64,000 bases of DNA from Aquimarina sp. MMG016. Lineage in GTDB: Bacteria; Bacteroidota; Bacteroidia; Flavobacteriales; Flavobacteriaceae. This document shows, piece by piece, positions 47,815-56,187 of this stretch. The position numbers and the translations under genes were made by a program. The DNA is taken from positions 62,001 to 126,000 of the forward strand of contig NZ_JAGJEA010000006.1 in the NCBI RefSeq assembly GCF_018100805.1, given 5' to 3'. How positions within the stretch are numbered: the stretch's first letter is position 1; each line of letters begins with the position of its first letter. The notes beneath the pieces are model-generated. The model saw only the letters and a program-made list of their open reading frames with translations. It was not told the origin of the DNA and made no database searches.

Positions 47815-48144
47815 TTAGCTATAAACTGGCTCTATTTTTCTTAATAGTCCAATCTCAATATATTCAGATATTTTATCCATTGTACCTATTTTATCAGTTT
47901 GTATAGGTACCCATCCATCAATCTTGATCATATCATTAGGATTACTACTAAAAAACATTTCATACTCATAATCTCCCAAACTATTATGAGACCGATTTCT
48001 ACCATTTTTAAGTTTATCAGTTATCCTTTTTTGAACAATCTCTACCTTAGATCCAAGATCTAAGCTTTCAGTATCTCTATGTACTTCTACATCCAGAAAT
48101 TCTGCAATTGAGGCCATAATAATCTCTTCTAAATTCATACGCAT
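47815..48144 (-). CDS. Hypothetical protein
   Basis: A 109-residue soluble protein, helical at both ends (LEEIIMASIAEFLDVEVH; MDKISEYIEIGLLRKIEP) with a middle strand region (YEYEMFFSSNPNDMIKIDGWVPIQ). There is no signal peptide and no recognised domain. Met3 may be the real start. It has no neighbour on its strand within 650 bp on either side, so it stands alone. Confidence 0.55.
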   Translation of the reverse strand: MRMNLEEIIMASIAEFLDVEVHRDTESLDLGSKVEIVQKRITDKLKNGRNRSHNSLGDYEYEMFFSSNPNDMIKIDGWVPIQTDKIGTMDKISEYIEIGLLRKIEPVYS

Positions 48145-48832
48145 AAGTTTTTGGTTACAATTTTCCTTAATATAAAATACACCGTCAAAAAAATAGGGTT
48201 AAAATCAAAAAATAACACAATTAAAAAAATTATACCCTATAAAATATAGTGTTTGAATTTCAAAAATATTAAAAAAGTACTTTACACCCCTAAAAAAACC
48301 ATAGTAACAACGAATATTTATAATTCCCAAAAAAAATGATTCCTTAAATTGATTATTTAATAATTCAATGCTAAATAATCTACTTTTTTAAAACGAGGAA
48401 TCTGAGATAATACCAAATACAACTCCAGTAAACCTTAATAAGAATAAGGTCATATATTAAAATTTTATAGTATTTATTCCTTCAATACTCACAGAATAAG
48501 TAGTTAATTACAATATGTATTAATTGCCTTCATAATAATCATTATTTGAAAAACCTAACATAGCAACTATAACAAATGCTTTATCTTTCTTTTGTTAAAG
48601 AAGGAAGTAAATTTGGCGAAGGTAATTTTTGATACTATTGTCAACCATTAGATATGTTACTTGAAGATATTAAAAAAGACGAGGATGATAATACTCCTGT
48701 CTACAGCATTTCTATGAATGGTACTTTAGTATTCAAATCTTTTACCAAAATTGCCAATGTTATTTTTAGAATTAAAACTTAATCAAGATTTAATAGAAGA
48801 ATAAACCATGAATAACACGTCTTTTGAAGTGT
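48145..48832. other. Long AT-rich intergenic region with possible gene remnant
   Basis: Nearly 690 bp without a convincing gene. The part 48200-48560 is very AT-rich and featureless. The part 48575-48782 reads like coding DNA in two short frames (see 48654-48782) and could be the tail of a decayed gene. Confidence 0.45.
48654..48782 (+). pseudogene. Short ORF, possible gene remnant
   Basis: A 42-codon frame (MLLEDIKKDEDDNTPVYSIS at its start) with protein-like composition. Just upstream, 48577-48633 is another short frame (YLSFVKEGSKFGEGNF) that breaks off at a stop. The two could be one gene split by mutation, or an independent small protein. Support is weak. Confidence 0.25.
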
Positions 48833-50275
48833 TTAAATTATCTCCAGGACAATTTTTTCGAAATTACTTTTAGGAGCTTCACATAAAGAACAGTTGTAGT
48901 CTTCAGGTAATTCTCTAAACTCAGTACCAAAAGGAATATTAGAGACCACATCTCCAACAGAAGGATCATAAACAGTCTGACAATCATTACACTGATATAC
49001 CTCGATCTCTATGACTTCTTTTTTAGCTTTAAAACTGGAAGAGTAGTCTTCTTCTTTCCCCAAGTTCAGAAAGTATGTTTTTGTTAATTCTAACAACAAA
49101 CCAGGTAAGTCCATTTGATCAACATCTTGTGCATACACTATATAATTTCGCGAACTAGGATTAAAATTATTAGCATGTAAAATATTATATGTAGGTCTTA
49201 CTACAAAATCCTCTATAGCTTTAGGAGTTTGATTTTCTTCTATTACAATCGAAGTGAAATATCTTTTTAGGTTTCGACTTGAGGTAATTCCGAATGTAAG
49301 ACCATAGGTACTGATATCATTCTGATCAAAGTTCATTACCAAAAACTTCTTAAGATCTAACGCTCGTTTATTATTGACCGGCAAATGCCAGTTTAACTCT
49401 AAAGCAGAATGGCGAACGTTAATACCAAATTGGCCTAATAATTTTTCTAAAGCTAATTTGCTTTCTTTAGGAATCCCTTTTATGATAAACGATTTCCATG
49501 CGGTTAAACATATTTTACCAATACGATGTTCTATACAGAATTCACATAGTACTTTAAGAAAACTAAGATCATACTGGTTATTTCTCCAATACAAACCTAA
49601 CCAATATTGGTTACCTCCCATTTTATTCATTCCTTCGTAATAAGGAAATGGCTTAAAAGATACTCTTAAAGGTTTTTCTATCGTTCTATTGTTAGTATCT
49701 ATTTTTTCATTCAAAAATTGAAAAAGCTCCTCTACATCAAGTACCTTTTCATAAATACCCTCTATAGCTTCAGCGACTTTAGCAATATCCCAAGTATGAA
49801 TTAACACAGGATAATAAACCTCACTCCATCCTGGTAGCTTTAAAAACAAATACCAATAGTCCTCATGAGAAGAGGCAATAAAATTTAGATCACCTGAAAA
49901 CAAAGGAACTATCTGCTGTTTTGGGTCAGTAATATTAATCTTTAGTTTAGGCTGATATCTAAATTCTTCAAGAATATATAAGTATGTCGTTCCTCTTAGC
50001 CACACCGTAGAATCAAAGATATCTATTGAAACGTAGGAACAACTAATGTTTTGTTGCTTTTCAGAAGTAAAAAAGGAGGAATCAAAAGCGTCCAATTCAG
50101 TAAGTAAACCACCTTGATTATTTTTAATTGGAAAAACAATATCTTGTCTTGATCCAAAATGAAAATACTCTAGTCCTAACTCCTGAGCATATTCAATAAT
50201 CCGCTGTAGTTCAACAGGTGATAATATACCTCCTTTGACATCAATTCTGTGTAAAAACTGCTCTTCGTTCATCAT
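48833..50275 (-). CDS. Rubredoxin-domain protein with Nir/Sir ferredoxin-like half domains
   Basis: This 480-residue protein is translated straight after the nitrate reductase: its ATG abuts the upstream stop. Residues about 5-60 (LHRIDVKGGILSPVELQRIIEYAQELGLEYFHFGSRQDIVFPI) and about 225-280 resemble the ferredoxin-like half domains of nitrite/sulfite reductases. The siroheme-[4Fe-4S] cysteine pattern (C-x5-C, C-x3-C) is not present. Residues about 430-475 are a rubredoxin with CNDC and CSLC and the family spacing. I infer an electron-transfer partner of nitrate reductase rather than a nitrite reductase. Complete and not degenerate. Confidence 0.72.
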   Translation of the reverse strand: MMNEEQFLHRIDVKGGILSPVELQRIIEYAQELGLEYFHFGSRQDIVFPIKNNQGGLLTELDAFDSSFFTSEKQQNISCSYVSIDIFDSTVWLRGTTYLYILEEFRYQPKLKINITDPKQQIVPLFSGDLNFIASSHEDYWYLFLKLPGWSEVYYPVLIHTWDIAKVAEAIEGIYEKVLDVEELFQFLNEKIDTNNRTIEKPLRVSFKPFPYYEGMNKMGGNQYWLGLYWRNNQYDLSFLKVLCEFCIEHRIGKICLTAWKSFIIKGIPKESKLALEKLLGQFGINVRHSALELNWHLPVNNKRALDLKKFLVMNFDQNDISTYGLTFGITSSRNLKRYFTSIVIEENQTPKAIEDFVVRPTYNILHANNFNPSSRNYIVYAQDVDQMDLPGLLLELTKTYFLNLGKEEDYSSSFKAKKEVIEIEVYQCNDCQTVYDPSVGDVVSNIPFGTEFRELPEDYNCSLCEAPKSNFEKIVLEII

Positions 50276-53200
50276 TTAAGCTAATTGTAACATGTTATTC
50301 AGTACTTCTTTTACTTCAGGTTTACAGCTACCACAGCCTAAACCAGCCCCTGTTTTAGTACAAAGATCTGAGAAATCTTCGCATCCGGACTTAATAGCTT
50401 TTTCCAGGTTTCCTTCGCCAACCTGACTACACGAACAAATTAATTTTCCGATAATTGGTTCATCTGGTTGAGATGACCTAAGAAGCTCCTCTCTCTTATC
50501 TGATAATTCAATTTTTTCTTCAATCAGCCGCTTAAAATCCGCAAATTCATTCTTGTCGCCCATCAGAATTGCTCCAACTAATCGATCATCTTTTACAATA
50601 CACTTCTTATAAAAGCGCTTTCTAACATCCATGAATATTACTTCCTCAAAAGAAGAATCATTTTTAGGGATATCAATATTACCCACACTACAAAGATCTA
50701 AATCCTCAAACTTAAGAATATTCATAAAAACAGACCCTTTATATATTGCACTGTAGTCTCCTAACAAATATTTTGCAACGATATCTGCCTGTTGTTCTGC
50801 AGCTGCAGTAATACCATACAAACTACCTTCGAATTCTGCAATTTCTCCTACTGCAAAAATCTTAGGGTCGCTGGATTGCAGATATTGATTCACTAGAATT
50901 CCACGACGACAATCTAATTCATTTTTTTTAGCCAAATCTATATTAGGAATAGTCCCAATGGAATATACTACTGCATTACAATTAAACGATTTTCCTGATT
51001 TCAGATTAACCAATAAATCTCCTGATTCTTGATTAAACACAGTATCTACCTCATTATCAAAATGAATCTGGATTCCTTTTTCCTGAACATCTTCAGCTAA
51101 TAAACGGCTCGCTATAATATCAAGCTGTCGTTCCATTAGTCTATTGCCACGTTGAACAATAGTAATTTTTACTCCTTTTTTACGAAGTGCAGCAGCTAAT
51201 TCAAGTCCTAATAACCCTCCTCCTACTATAGTTACGTGTTGTTCATTTTCTGGTAACCCTGTTTCATCTAAGTACGTTTTTAGCTTATCTGCATCTCCTC
51301 TGTCACGCATAGTAAACCTCCCTGGAAGGTGAACAGGAACTTCTTTTGGTACAAAAGCACGACTTCCGGTAGCCATTAATATCACATCATAAGTATGCTT
51401 TTCTCCTTTGCTATCAATTATTAATTGGTCCTCTCTATCAATTTCTACAATAGGGTTACTTGTAGACAATGTAACATTTAGAGATTCCATACTACCCTCA
51501 CGCATCTTCTGCAACTGTTCCCATTTTAATTCTTCACTTACATATTCTGGTAATAACACTCGATTATAAAACGGATATGGCTCTTTTGAAAATACTACTA
51601 TCTCATCCTCTTGATTATACTCACGATACGTTTGTATAAAACGATAAGCAGCGGTTCCAGCCCCAATGATACAAATCTTTTGTTTTGGCTTTACAAACTT
51701 AGAAACCTGTACTGCAGAAAACTTAAAATCCGGTTCTTTTGATATTGGATCAACGATACTTGTGGTTAGGTTATTAGCCCTTCCATAATCATTACCTAAT
51801 ACTTTTCCCCAGTGCATAGGTAAAAAAACCACTCCTTTTCCTATAGTGTCGCTAACCTTTATTTTTACCTGAACTTTACCTCGCTTACTTTTTACCACCG
51901 CAACATCTCCATCCTTCAACTTACGTAAATAGGCATCTACTTGATTTATTTCTAAAAAGGGATGAGGAATATGCGTTAGCAATCTATTCACTTTACCCGT
52001 TTTTGTTCTTGTATGCCATTGATCACGAACTCTACCTGTGGTTAAAATAAAAGGATGTTGCTCTGTAATCAATTCTGAAGTTGGTTTAGTAAACCTTGGT
52101 ACTACAAATTTGGCGTTTCCGGTATCTGTATAGAATTTTTTATCCTCGAATAAGCGAGGAGTCCCAATGTGATTATTCTCTGGAACCGGCCATTGAAAAC
52201 TTCCTTCTTCTTTGAGGCGATCATAACTGAGTCCGGAAATATCTATACTGGTTCCTTTAGTTAGTCTGCAATGTTCTTTATAAACTTCTTCGGTGTCGTT
52301 ATAATCAAACCCCCTATAGCCCATTTTTCTTGCAAATGTCCATAGAATCTCTGCATCCGGCAAAGCTTCTCCAGGAGGATCAATCACTTTATTTAGATAT
52401 GTTATACGACGTTCACTATTAGTCATCGTACCTTCTTTTTCTGCCCATCCTGCTGCTGGCAACAATAAATCTGCATATTCTGTGGTCTCGGAATTATGTG
52501 ATATATCCTGAACTACCACAAACTTGGCATTTTGCAATGCTTTCTCAACTTTATTAGCATTAGGTAGACTAACCAATGGGTTGGTACATATAATCCAAAC
52601 GGCTTTTAGTTTCCCACTTTCCAGTGCATCGAACATCTCCGTAGCCGTAAGGCCGGGTTTTGGAGAAATCTCTTTTCCTCCCCAAAAATTTGCAACTTCT
52701 CTTCTATGTTCATCATTCGATAAATCTTTATGTACTGCTAAAAGATTAGCCATACCTCCTACTTCTCTACCTCCCATAGCATTAGGCTGCCCTGTTAAGG
52801 AAAATGGTCCAGACCCTGGCTTACCAATATGCCCTGTAAGTAATGAAAGGTTTAGTAAAGCATTATTCTTATTAACACCGATAGAGCTTTGATTTAACCC
52901 CATTGCCCAAAGTGTAATAAACCCTTTGGCATCTGCTATATATGATGCTGCTTTTTTTATCTCAGCAACTGTAACTCCACAAATCTTAGCCGCATCAGTT
53001 ATAGAAGTAGACTTCAATGATTCTTTAAGTGATTCAAAATTATCAGTATGTTTAGCAATAAAACTCTTATCTATTTTCTTTCGATCAATTAGTCTTTTTG
53101 CAATCGCATTATATAATATCACATCTGTCCCGGGAATAATTTGCAGATGCAAATCTGCAATATCACAAGATTGTGTTCTGCGAGGATCTACAACTATAAT

Positions 53201-53812
53201 TTTAGTATTAGGGTTTTTCTCTTTATGTGCTTCAATCCTTCTGAACAAGATAGGGTGACACCAGGCTGGATTTGCACCCGCTATCATAAAGCAATCAGCA
53301 AGCTCAATATCTTCATAAGCAATAGGAACGCTATCTTCACCCAAAGCTTGTTTATACCCAACAACAGCAGAACTCATGCATAATCTAGAATTAGTATCAA
53401 TATTATTGGTTCCTATAAAACCTTTAGTCAATTTATTCACCAAATAATATTCTTCTGTCAAACATTGTCCGGAAACATAAAATCCAACACTATTTGGCCC
53501 GTATTTCTTAATAATCGTATTAAAAACAGCAGCAGCTCTATCAAAAGCTTGATCCCAGGAAACACGTTGTCTTTGATGTCCTTTACTCCAGCGCATTTCA
53601 GGATATAGAATTCGATCGCTCTTATCCTGTACCACGTGATGAAGATTCATTCCTTTAGAGCAAAGCATTCCTCGATTTACCGGATGATTTGGATCTCCTT
53701 CTACCGTAATTGTTCCTTTAGAATCCTTCTTAGCAATAATTCCACAGCCCACGCCACAATATGAACATGTTGTTTTATATGATTTAAATGCCGACATAAA
53801 GAGTTTTATCAA
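50276..53812 (-). CDS. Assimilatory nitrate reductase fused to NirB-like FAD reductase and BFD domain
   Basis: A 1178-residue enzyme. Residues about 12-65: Molybdop_Fe4S4 domain with CSYCGVGC and a distal Cys in GMLCSKG. Residues about 65-700: the bis-MGD catalytic and dinucleotide-binding domains (GTNNIDTNSRLCMSSA, ADLLLPAAGWAEKEGT). Residues about 708-1050: an FAD/NAD(P)H oxidoreductase like the front of NirB (KICIIGAGTAAYRF, VTIVGGGLLGLELAAALRKKG). Residues about 1115-1175: a BFD [2Fe-2S] domain (LICSCSQVGEG, GLGCGSCKPEV). Electrons can pass from NAD(P)H to nitrate in one chain. No signal peptide, so cytoplasmic. It is first in a two-gene unit divergent from the globin operon. Confidence 0.9.
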   Translation of the reverse strand: MIKLFMSAFKSYKTTCSYCGVGCGIIAKKDSKGTITVEGDPNHPVNRGMLCSKGMNLHHVVQDKSDRILYPEMRWSKGHQRQRVSWDQAFDRAAAVFNTIIKKYGPNSVGFYVSGQCLTEEYYLVNKLTKGFIGTNNIDTNSRLCMSSAVVGYKQALGEDSVPIAYEDIELADCFMIAGANPAWCHPILFRRIEAHKEKNPNTKIIVVDPRRTQSCDIADLHLQIIPGTDVILYNAIAKRLIDRKKIDKSFIAKHTDNFESLKESLKSTSITDAAKICGVTVAEIKKAASYIADAKGFITLWAMGLNQSSIGVNKNNALLNLSLLTGHIGKPGSGPFSLTGQPNAMGGREVGGMANLLAVHKDLSNDEHRREVANFWGGKEISPKPGLTATEMFDALESGKLKAVWIICTNPLVSLPNANKVEKALQNAKFVVVQDISHNSETTEYADLLLPAAGWAEKEGTMTNSERRITYLNKVIDPPGEALPDAEILWTFARKMGYRGFDYNDTEEVYKEHCRLTKGTSIDISGLSYDRLKEEGSFQWPVPENNHIGTPRLFEDKKFYTDTGNAKFVVPRFTKPTSELITEQHPFILTTGRVRDQWHTRTKTGKVNRLLTHIPHPFLEINQVDAYLRKLKDGDVAVVKSKRGKVQVKIKVSDTIGKGVVFLPMHWGKVLGNDYGRANNLTTSIVDPISKEPDFKFSAVQVSKFVKPKQKICIIGAGTAAYRFIQTYREYNQEDEIVVFSKEPYPFYNRVLLPEYVSEELKWEQLQKMREGSMESLNVTLSTSNPIVEIDREDQLIIDSKGEKHTYDVILMATGSRAFVPKEVPVHLPGRFTMRDRGDADKLKTYLDETGLPENEQHVTIVGGGLLGLELAAALRKKGVKITIVQRGNRLMERQLDIIASRLLAEDVQEKGIQIHFDNEVDTVFNQESGDLLVNLKSGKSFNCNAVVYSIGTIPNIDLAKKNELDCRRGILVNQYLQSSDPKIFAVGEIAEFEGSLYGITAAAEQQADIVAKYLLGDYSAIYKGSVFMNILKFEDLDLCSVGNIDIPKNDSSFEEVIFMDVRKRFYKKCIVKDDRLVGAILMGDKNEFADFKRLIEEKIELSDKREELLRSSQPDEPIIGKLICSCSQVGEGNLEKAIKSGCEDFSDLCTKTGAGLGCGSCKPEVKEVLNNMLQLA

Positions 53813-53828
53813 GTTTTTAACTAAAAAC

Positions 53829-53836
53829 CAAAATTA
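53829..53836 (-). promoter_or_regulatory. Bacteroidota -7 box of the nitrate reductase operon
   Basis: On the minus strand TAATTTTG fits TAnnTTTG, 17 bp before the start codon, and overlaps the nas-side palindrome. No TTG lies at -33, so an activator may be required. Confidence 0.45.
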
Positions 53837-53851
53837 AGTATTATTACGTAA
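53834..53851. promoter_or_regulatory. Palindrome-like operator, nas side
   Basis: TTAAGTATTATTACGTAA, 16 of 18 bases identical to the perfect palindrome on the globin side (54303-54320). It is centred about 30 bp before the nitrate reductase ATG. Confidence 0.6.
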
Positions 53852-54302
53852 AAAATAGCTTCAGACAACTAGGAAATAGATTAAAGACAAATTAATTATG
53901 AAATTGACAAAAGAAGTCTTGCAAAAAGAAAAATTAAAAATAAAAACGCATTCAAAATCATAAATATAAAATAGAGATCATAAGCAAAACGATAGGTAGA
54001 CATTACATTACACATATCTCACTTAGAAAAATAAATTATGCTTTATCAACTGCATAATTTATCAAAAAACACGTTTCAAGTGAATGATTTTAAGAATATT
54101 ACAAAACTATCAAAAGTCTCATTTTTATGATCATCAAAAATTAAAACACTCTATTTTACATTATTATCAAGTTTTTTGTTAAAAAATAAATTATTTAGTC
54201 AAAAAACAAACAAACACAAAATCAAAAACAATCTAAACATAAGTTTTATTGACAATTTCGTATTTGTGATTTATATTTTGTTCAGGTATATTTGATCAAA
54301 AA

Positions 54303-54320
54303 TTAAGTATTAATACTTAA
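54303..54320. promoter_or_regulatory. Perfect 18-bp palindrome, globin side
   Basis: TTAAGTATTAATACTTAA is its own reverse complement and is centred about 37 bp before the globin ATG. Size and symmetry suit a dimeric winged-helix regulator, such as one of the CRP/FNR or MarR type. Confidence 0.65.
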
Positions 54321-54348
54321 GTATATTTTTTTAACCAAAAACCTAAAT

Positions 54349-54777
54349 ATGGAAAAAATAACAATTGAATTAGTACAGTCTTCTTTTGAAAAAGTCGCTC
54401 CAATTGCAGAAACTGCTGCAAAAATTTTCTATGATAAACTTTTTGAATTAGACCCTGAATTAAAAAAGATATTTCCAGCAGATGATCCAGAAGCAATGAA
54501 AGGTCAAGGAAATAAATTAATGACTATGCTTTCCTCCGCAGTAGCAGGCCTTAGCAATCTTGATAAGCTCATACCTATTTTACAAGATTTAGGAAAAAGA
54601 CATGTGGATTACAAAGTAGAATCTTCTCATTATGACACAGTTGGCGCAGCATTACTTAGCACATTATCTGTAGGGCTTGGAGACGATTTCACTCCAGAAA
54701 TAGAAACAGCATGGTCTGATACATATGGTGTAATGGCATCTGTTATGAAAACTGCAGCATATGGAGAAGTAGCTTAA
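54349..54777 (+). CDS. Single-domain globin with flavohaemoglobin-type haem pocket
   Basis: A 142-residue globin that aligns with the haem domain of flavohaemoglobin. A B10 Tyr is in KIFYDKLFELDPELKKIF, the E7 Gln in MKGQGNKLMTML, the CD1 Phe in KIFPADD, and the proximal His in LGKRHVDYKVESSHY. Tyr-Gln pockets are known from NO dioxygenases and high-affinity O2-binding globins. No reductase domain is attached, but an FNR-type reductase is encoded three genes on. It is the first gene of the cytochrome operon, divergent from nitrate reductase. A role in NO removal or sensing is inferred. Confidence 0.88.
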   Translation: MEKITIELVQSSFEKVAPIAETAAKIFYDKLFELDPELKKIFPADDPEAMKGQGNKLMTMLSSAVAGLSNLDKLIPILQDLGKRHVDYKVESSHYDTVGAALLSTLSVGLGDDFTPEIETAWSDTYGVMASVMKTAAYGEVA

Positions 54778-54815
54778 TAACTATGGTAGATATTATTAAC
54801 TTAAAACACATATAA

Positions 54816-55676
54816 ATGAATCATCTAAGGTCAAAGGGAATATTTTTCTTATCACTATTATTTATTACAATTATTATCCAATCTTGTGGAGGAGTTCCGG
54901 AAGAAACTTCATCTGACGGAACTTCAGATAAAGTATTTGCAGTTGCGGATATACTCACCTTGGTTGCTAAGGAAAATGACATTACTAGAACGCTATATAC
55001 CAAAGGAATAGTTGGAGCCGGAAAAAAACAAGGACTTAAATTCGACGAAGATTGGCAAGATGATGAAATAGAAGCTGGCCCTCTTCCAGCTTTATTTCTA
55101 AGAGGAATATCATCCGATATTAGAAAAAGCCCGGTTCCTTTAGGTCTTTATCTAGGGTCAGATTTTCCAATTAATGCTTCAAATAAATTCCAGGGAAAGC
55201 AAGCTGAACTTTTTGAAAAAATAAAAACTAACAAAGAGCCTCAACACTTTTTTGAAGAAGATCAAAAATTATACACCTCTATGTTTGCAGATTTAGCAGT
55301 TGCTGCTCCTTGTGTGAATTGTCATAATGAACATAAAAACACTACAAAAACCGATTGGAAACTTGGAGACGTTATGGGGGCAACTACCTGGCAATACCCA
55401 TCAGACTCGCTCTCATATAAGGAAGCTATAGATGTAATCAAAGCATATCGAAATGGCACAAAAGCAATATATAATGCATATCTTAATGAGATAGCAGCCT
55501 TTAAAATAGACAGCACAAAACCATCTATTGGAGATAAATGGCCATCTAAAGGTTTTTATCTTCCAACTGCAGAAGTGTTTATAGATAGCGTTAGAAAATT
55601 AACTTCTTATAAAAGTTTAGAAAAATTATTAGCAGGCTCTGACAAGCAGAAAAATAATGATATAGCCTCTAACTAA
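54816..55676 (+). CDS. DUF3365 (Tll0287-like) haem-binding lipoprotein
   Basis: A 286-residue lipoprotein (LFITIIIQSCGG, Cys near residue 24). The mature protein follows the DUF3365/Tll0287-like fold (LPALFLRGISSDIRKSPVPLGLYLGSDFPIN) with one covalent haem motif CVNCH, then a helical tail with a Lys-rich end. DUF3365 domains bind haem in periplasmic sensors and redox proteins. Lying between globin and the membrane protein, it is either a redox partner or a gas sensor of the operon. The stop is 3 bp before the next start. Confidence 0.82.
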   Translation: MNHLRSKGIFFLSLLFITIIIQSCGGVPEETSSDGTSDKVFAVADILTLVAKENDITRTLYTKGIVGAGKKQGLKFDEDWQDDEIEAGPLPALFLRGISSDIRKSPVPLGLYLGSDFPINASNKFQGKQAELFEKIKTNKEPQHFFEEDQKLYTSMFADLAVAAPCVNCHNEHKNTTKTDWKLGDVMGATTWQYPSDSLSYKEAIDVIKAYRNGTKAIYNAYLNEIAAFKIDSTKPSIGDKWPSKGFYLPTAEVFIDSVRKLTSYKSLEKLLAGSDKQKNNDIASN

Positions 55677-55679
55677 TTA

Positions 55680-56174
55680 ATGATTAAATCAAAGGTGAAA
55701 AAATCAGTAAGCTTCGTCCTAGTTGGTAGTATACTATTCTTGGCATATATTTTACAATATATCCTTAATATTAGATGGAATACATTATACGACTTACAAC
55801 TTGATGAAAATTATAAACGATGGTCAGGAGTATTTGTTAGCGCTTTTATAATATTTCAATGGGCACTCACTATAATCAGAATATCAAAAAAGTTGAGGAA
55901 ATATGCTTTACAATTCACATATATCCATAAGTGGATAGGCATATTATCTCCAGTTTTTTTCTATCTACATGCTATGAAGTTTGGATATGGATACTTAGCG
56001 CTATTATCCTATATATTTTTCATCAATATGATACTGGGAACTATAAATCTGGATATCATAAAGAGTACAAAAAACTGGATTTTTCAATCTTGGATGATTA
56101 CCCATGTAGCACTTTCTTTTGTCATTACATTTTTAGTCCTTTTTCATATTGGAGTCGTCTTTTATTACGAATAA
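55680..56174 (+). CDS. Four-helix membrane protein with two H-x13-H pairs (diheme cytochrome b-like)
   Basis: A 164-residue protein with four hydrophobic helices. In one helix IHKWIGILSPVFFYLHAM places two His 14 residues apart; in another THVALSFVITFLVLFHIG does the same. Two such pairs on neighbouring helices are the classic pattern for two stacked b-haems across a membrane, as in ferric reductases and NOX enzymes, though this protein is shorter. No named family is obvious to me. Together with the FNR gene 13 bp downstream it could carry electrons from the cytoplasm to the periplasm. Confidence 0.75.
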   Translation: MIKSKVKKSVSFVLVGSILFLAYILQYILNIRWNTLYDLQLDENYKRWSGVFVSAFIIFQWALTIIRISKKLRKYALQFTYIHKWIGILSPVFFYLHAMKFGYGYLALLSYIFFINMILGTINLDIIKSTKNWIFQSWMITHVALSFVITFLVLFHIGVVFYYE

Positions 56175-56187
56175 AAAATTGAATCTT

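Larger units (their letters stand above)
53813..54348. other. Divergent control region between nas and globin operons
   Basis: A 536-bp, very AT-rich region without a gene. It holds the two related palindromes listed below, a TTTGATCAAA palindrome at 54291-54300, and a TTG...TATATTTTG candidate promoter at 54249-54280 for the globin operon. Its length and paired sites mark it as the shared regulatory region of both operons. Confidence 0.65.

Noticed and set aside
48833..50275. Calling the rubredoxin protein a nitrite reductase
   Set aside because: Half-domain similarity is present, but none of the siroheme and [4Fe-4S] cysteine motifs can be found.
56149..56187. TTG start for the FNR-ferredoxin reductase
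   Set aside because: It lies inside the upstream membrane-protein gene; the ATG at 56188 begins directly at the conserved flavin-domain strand.
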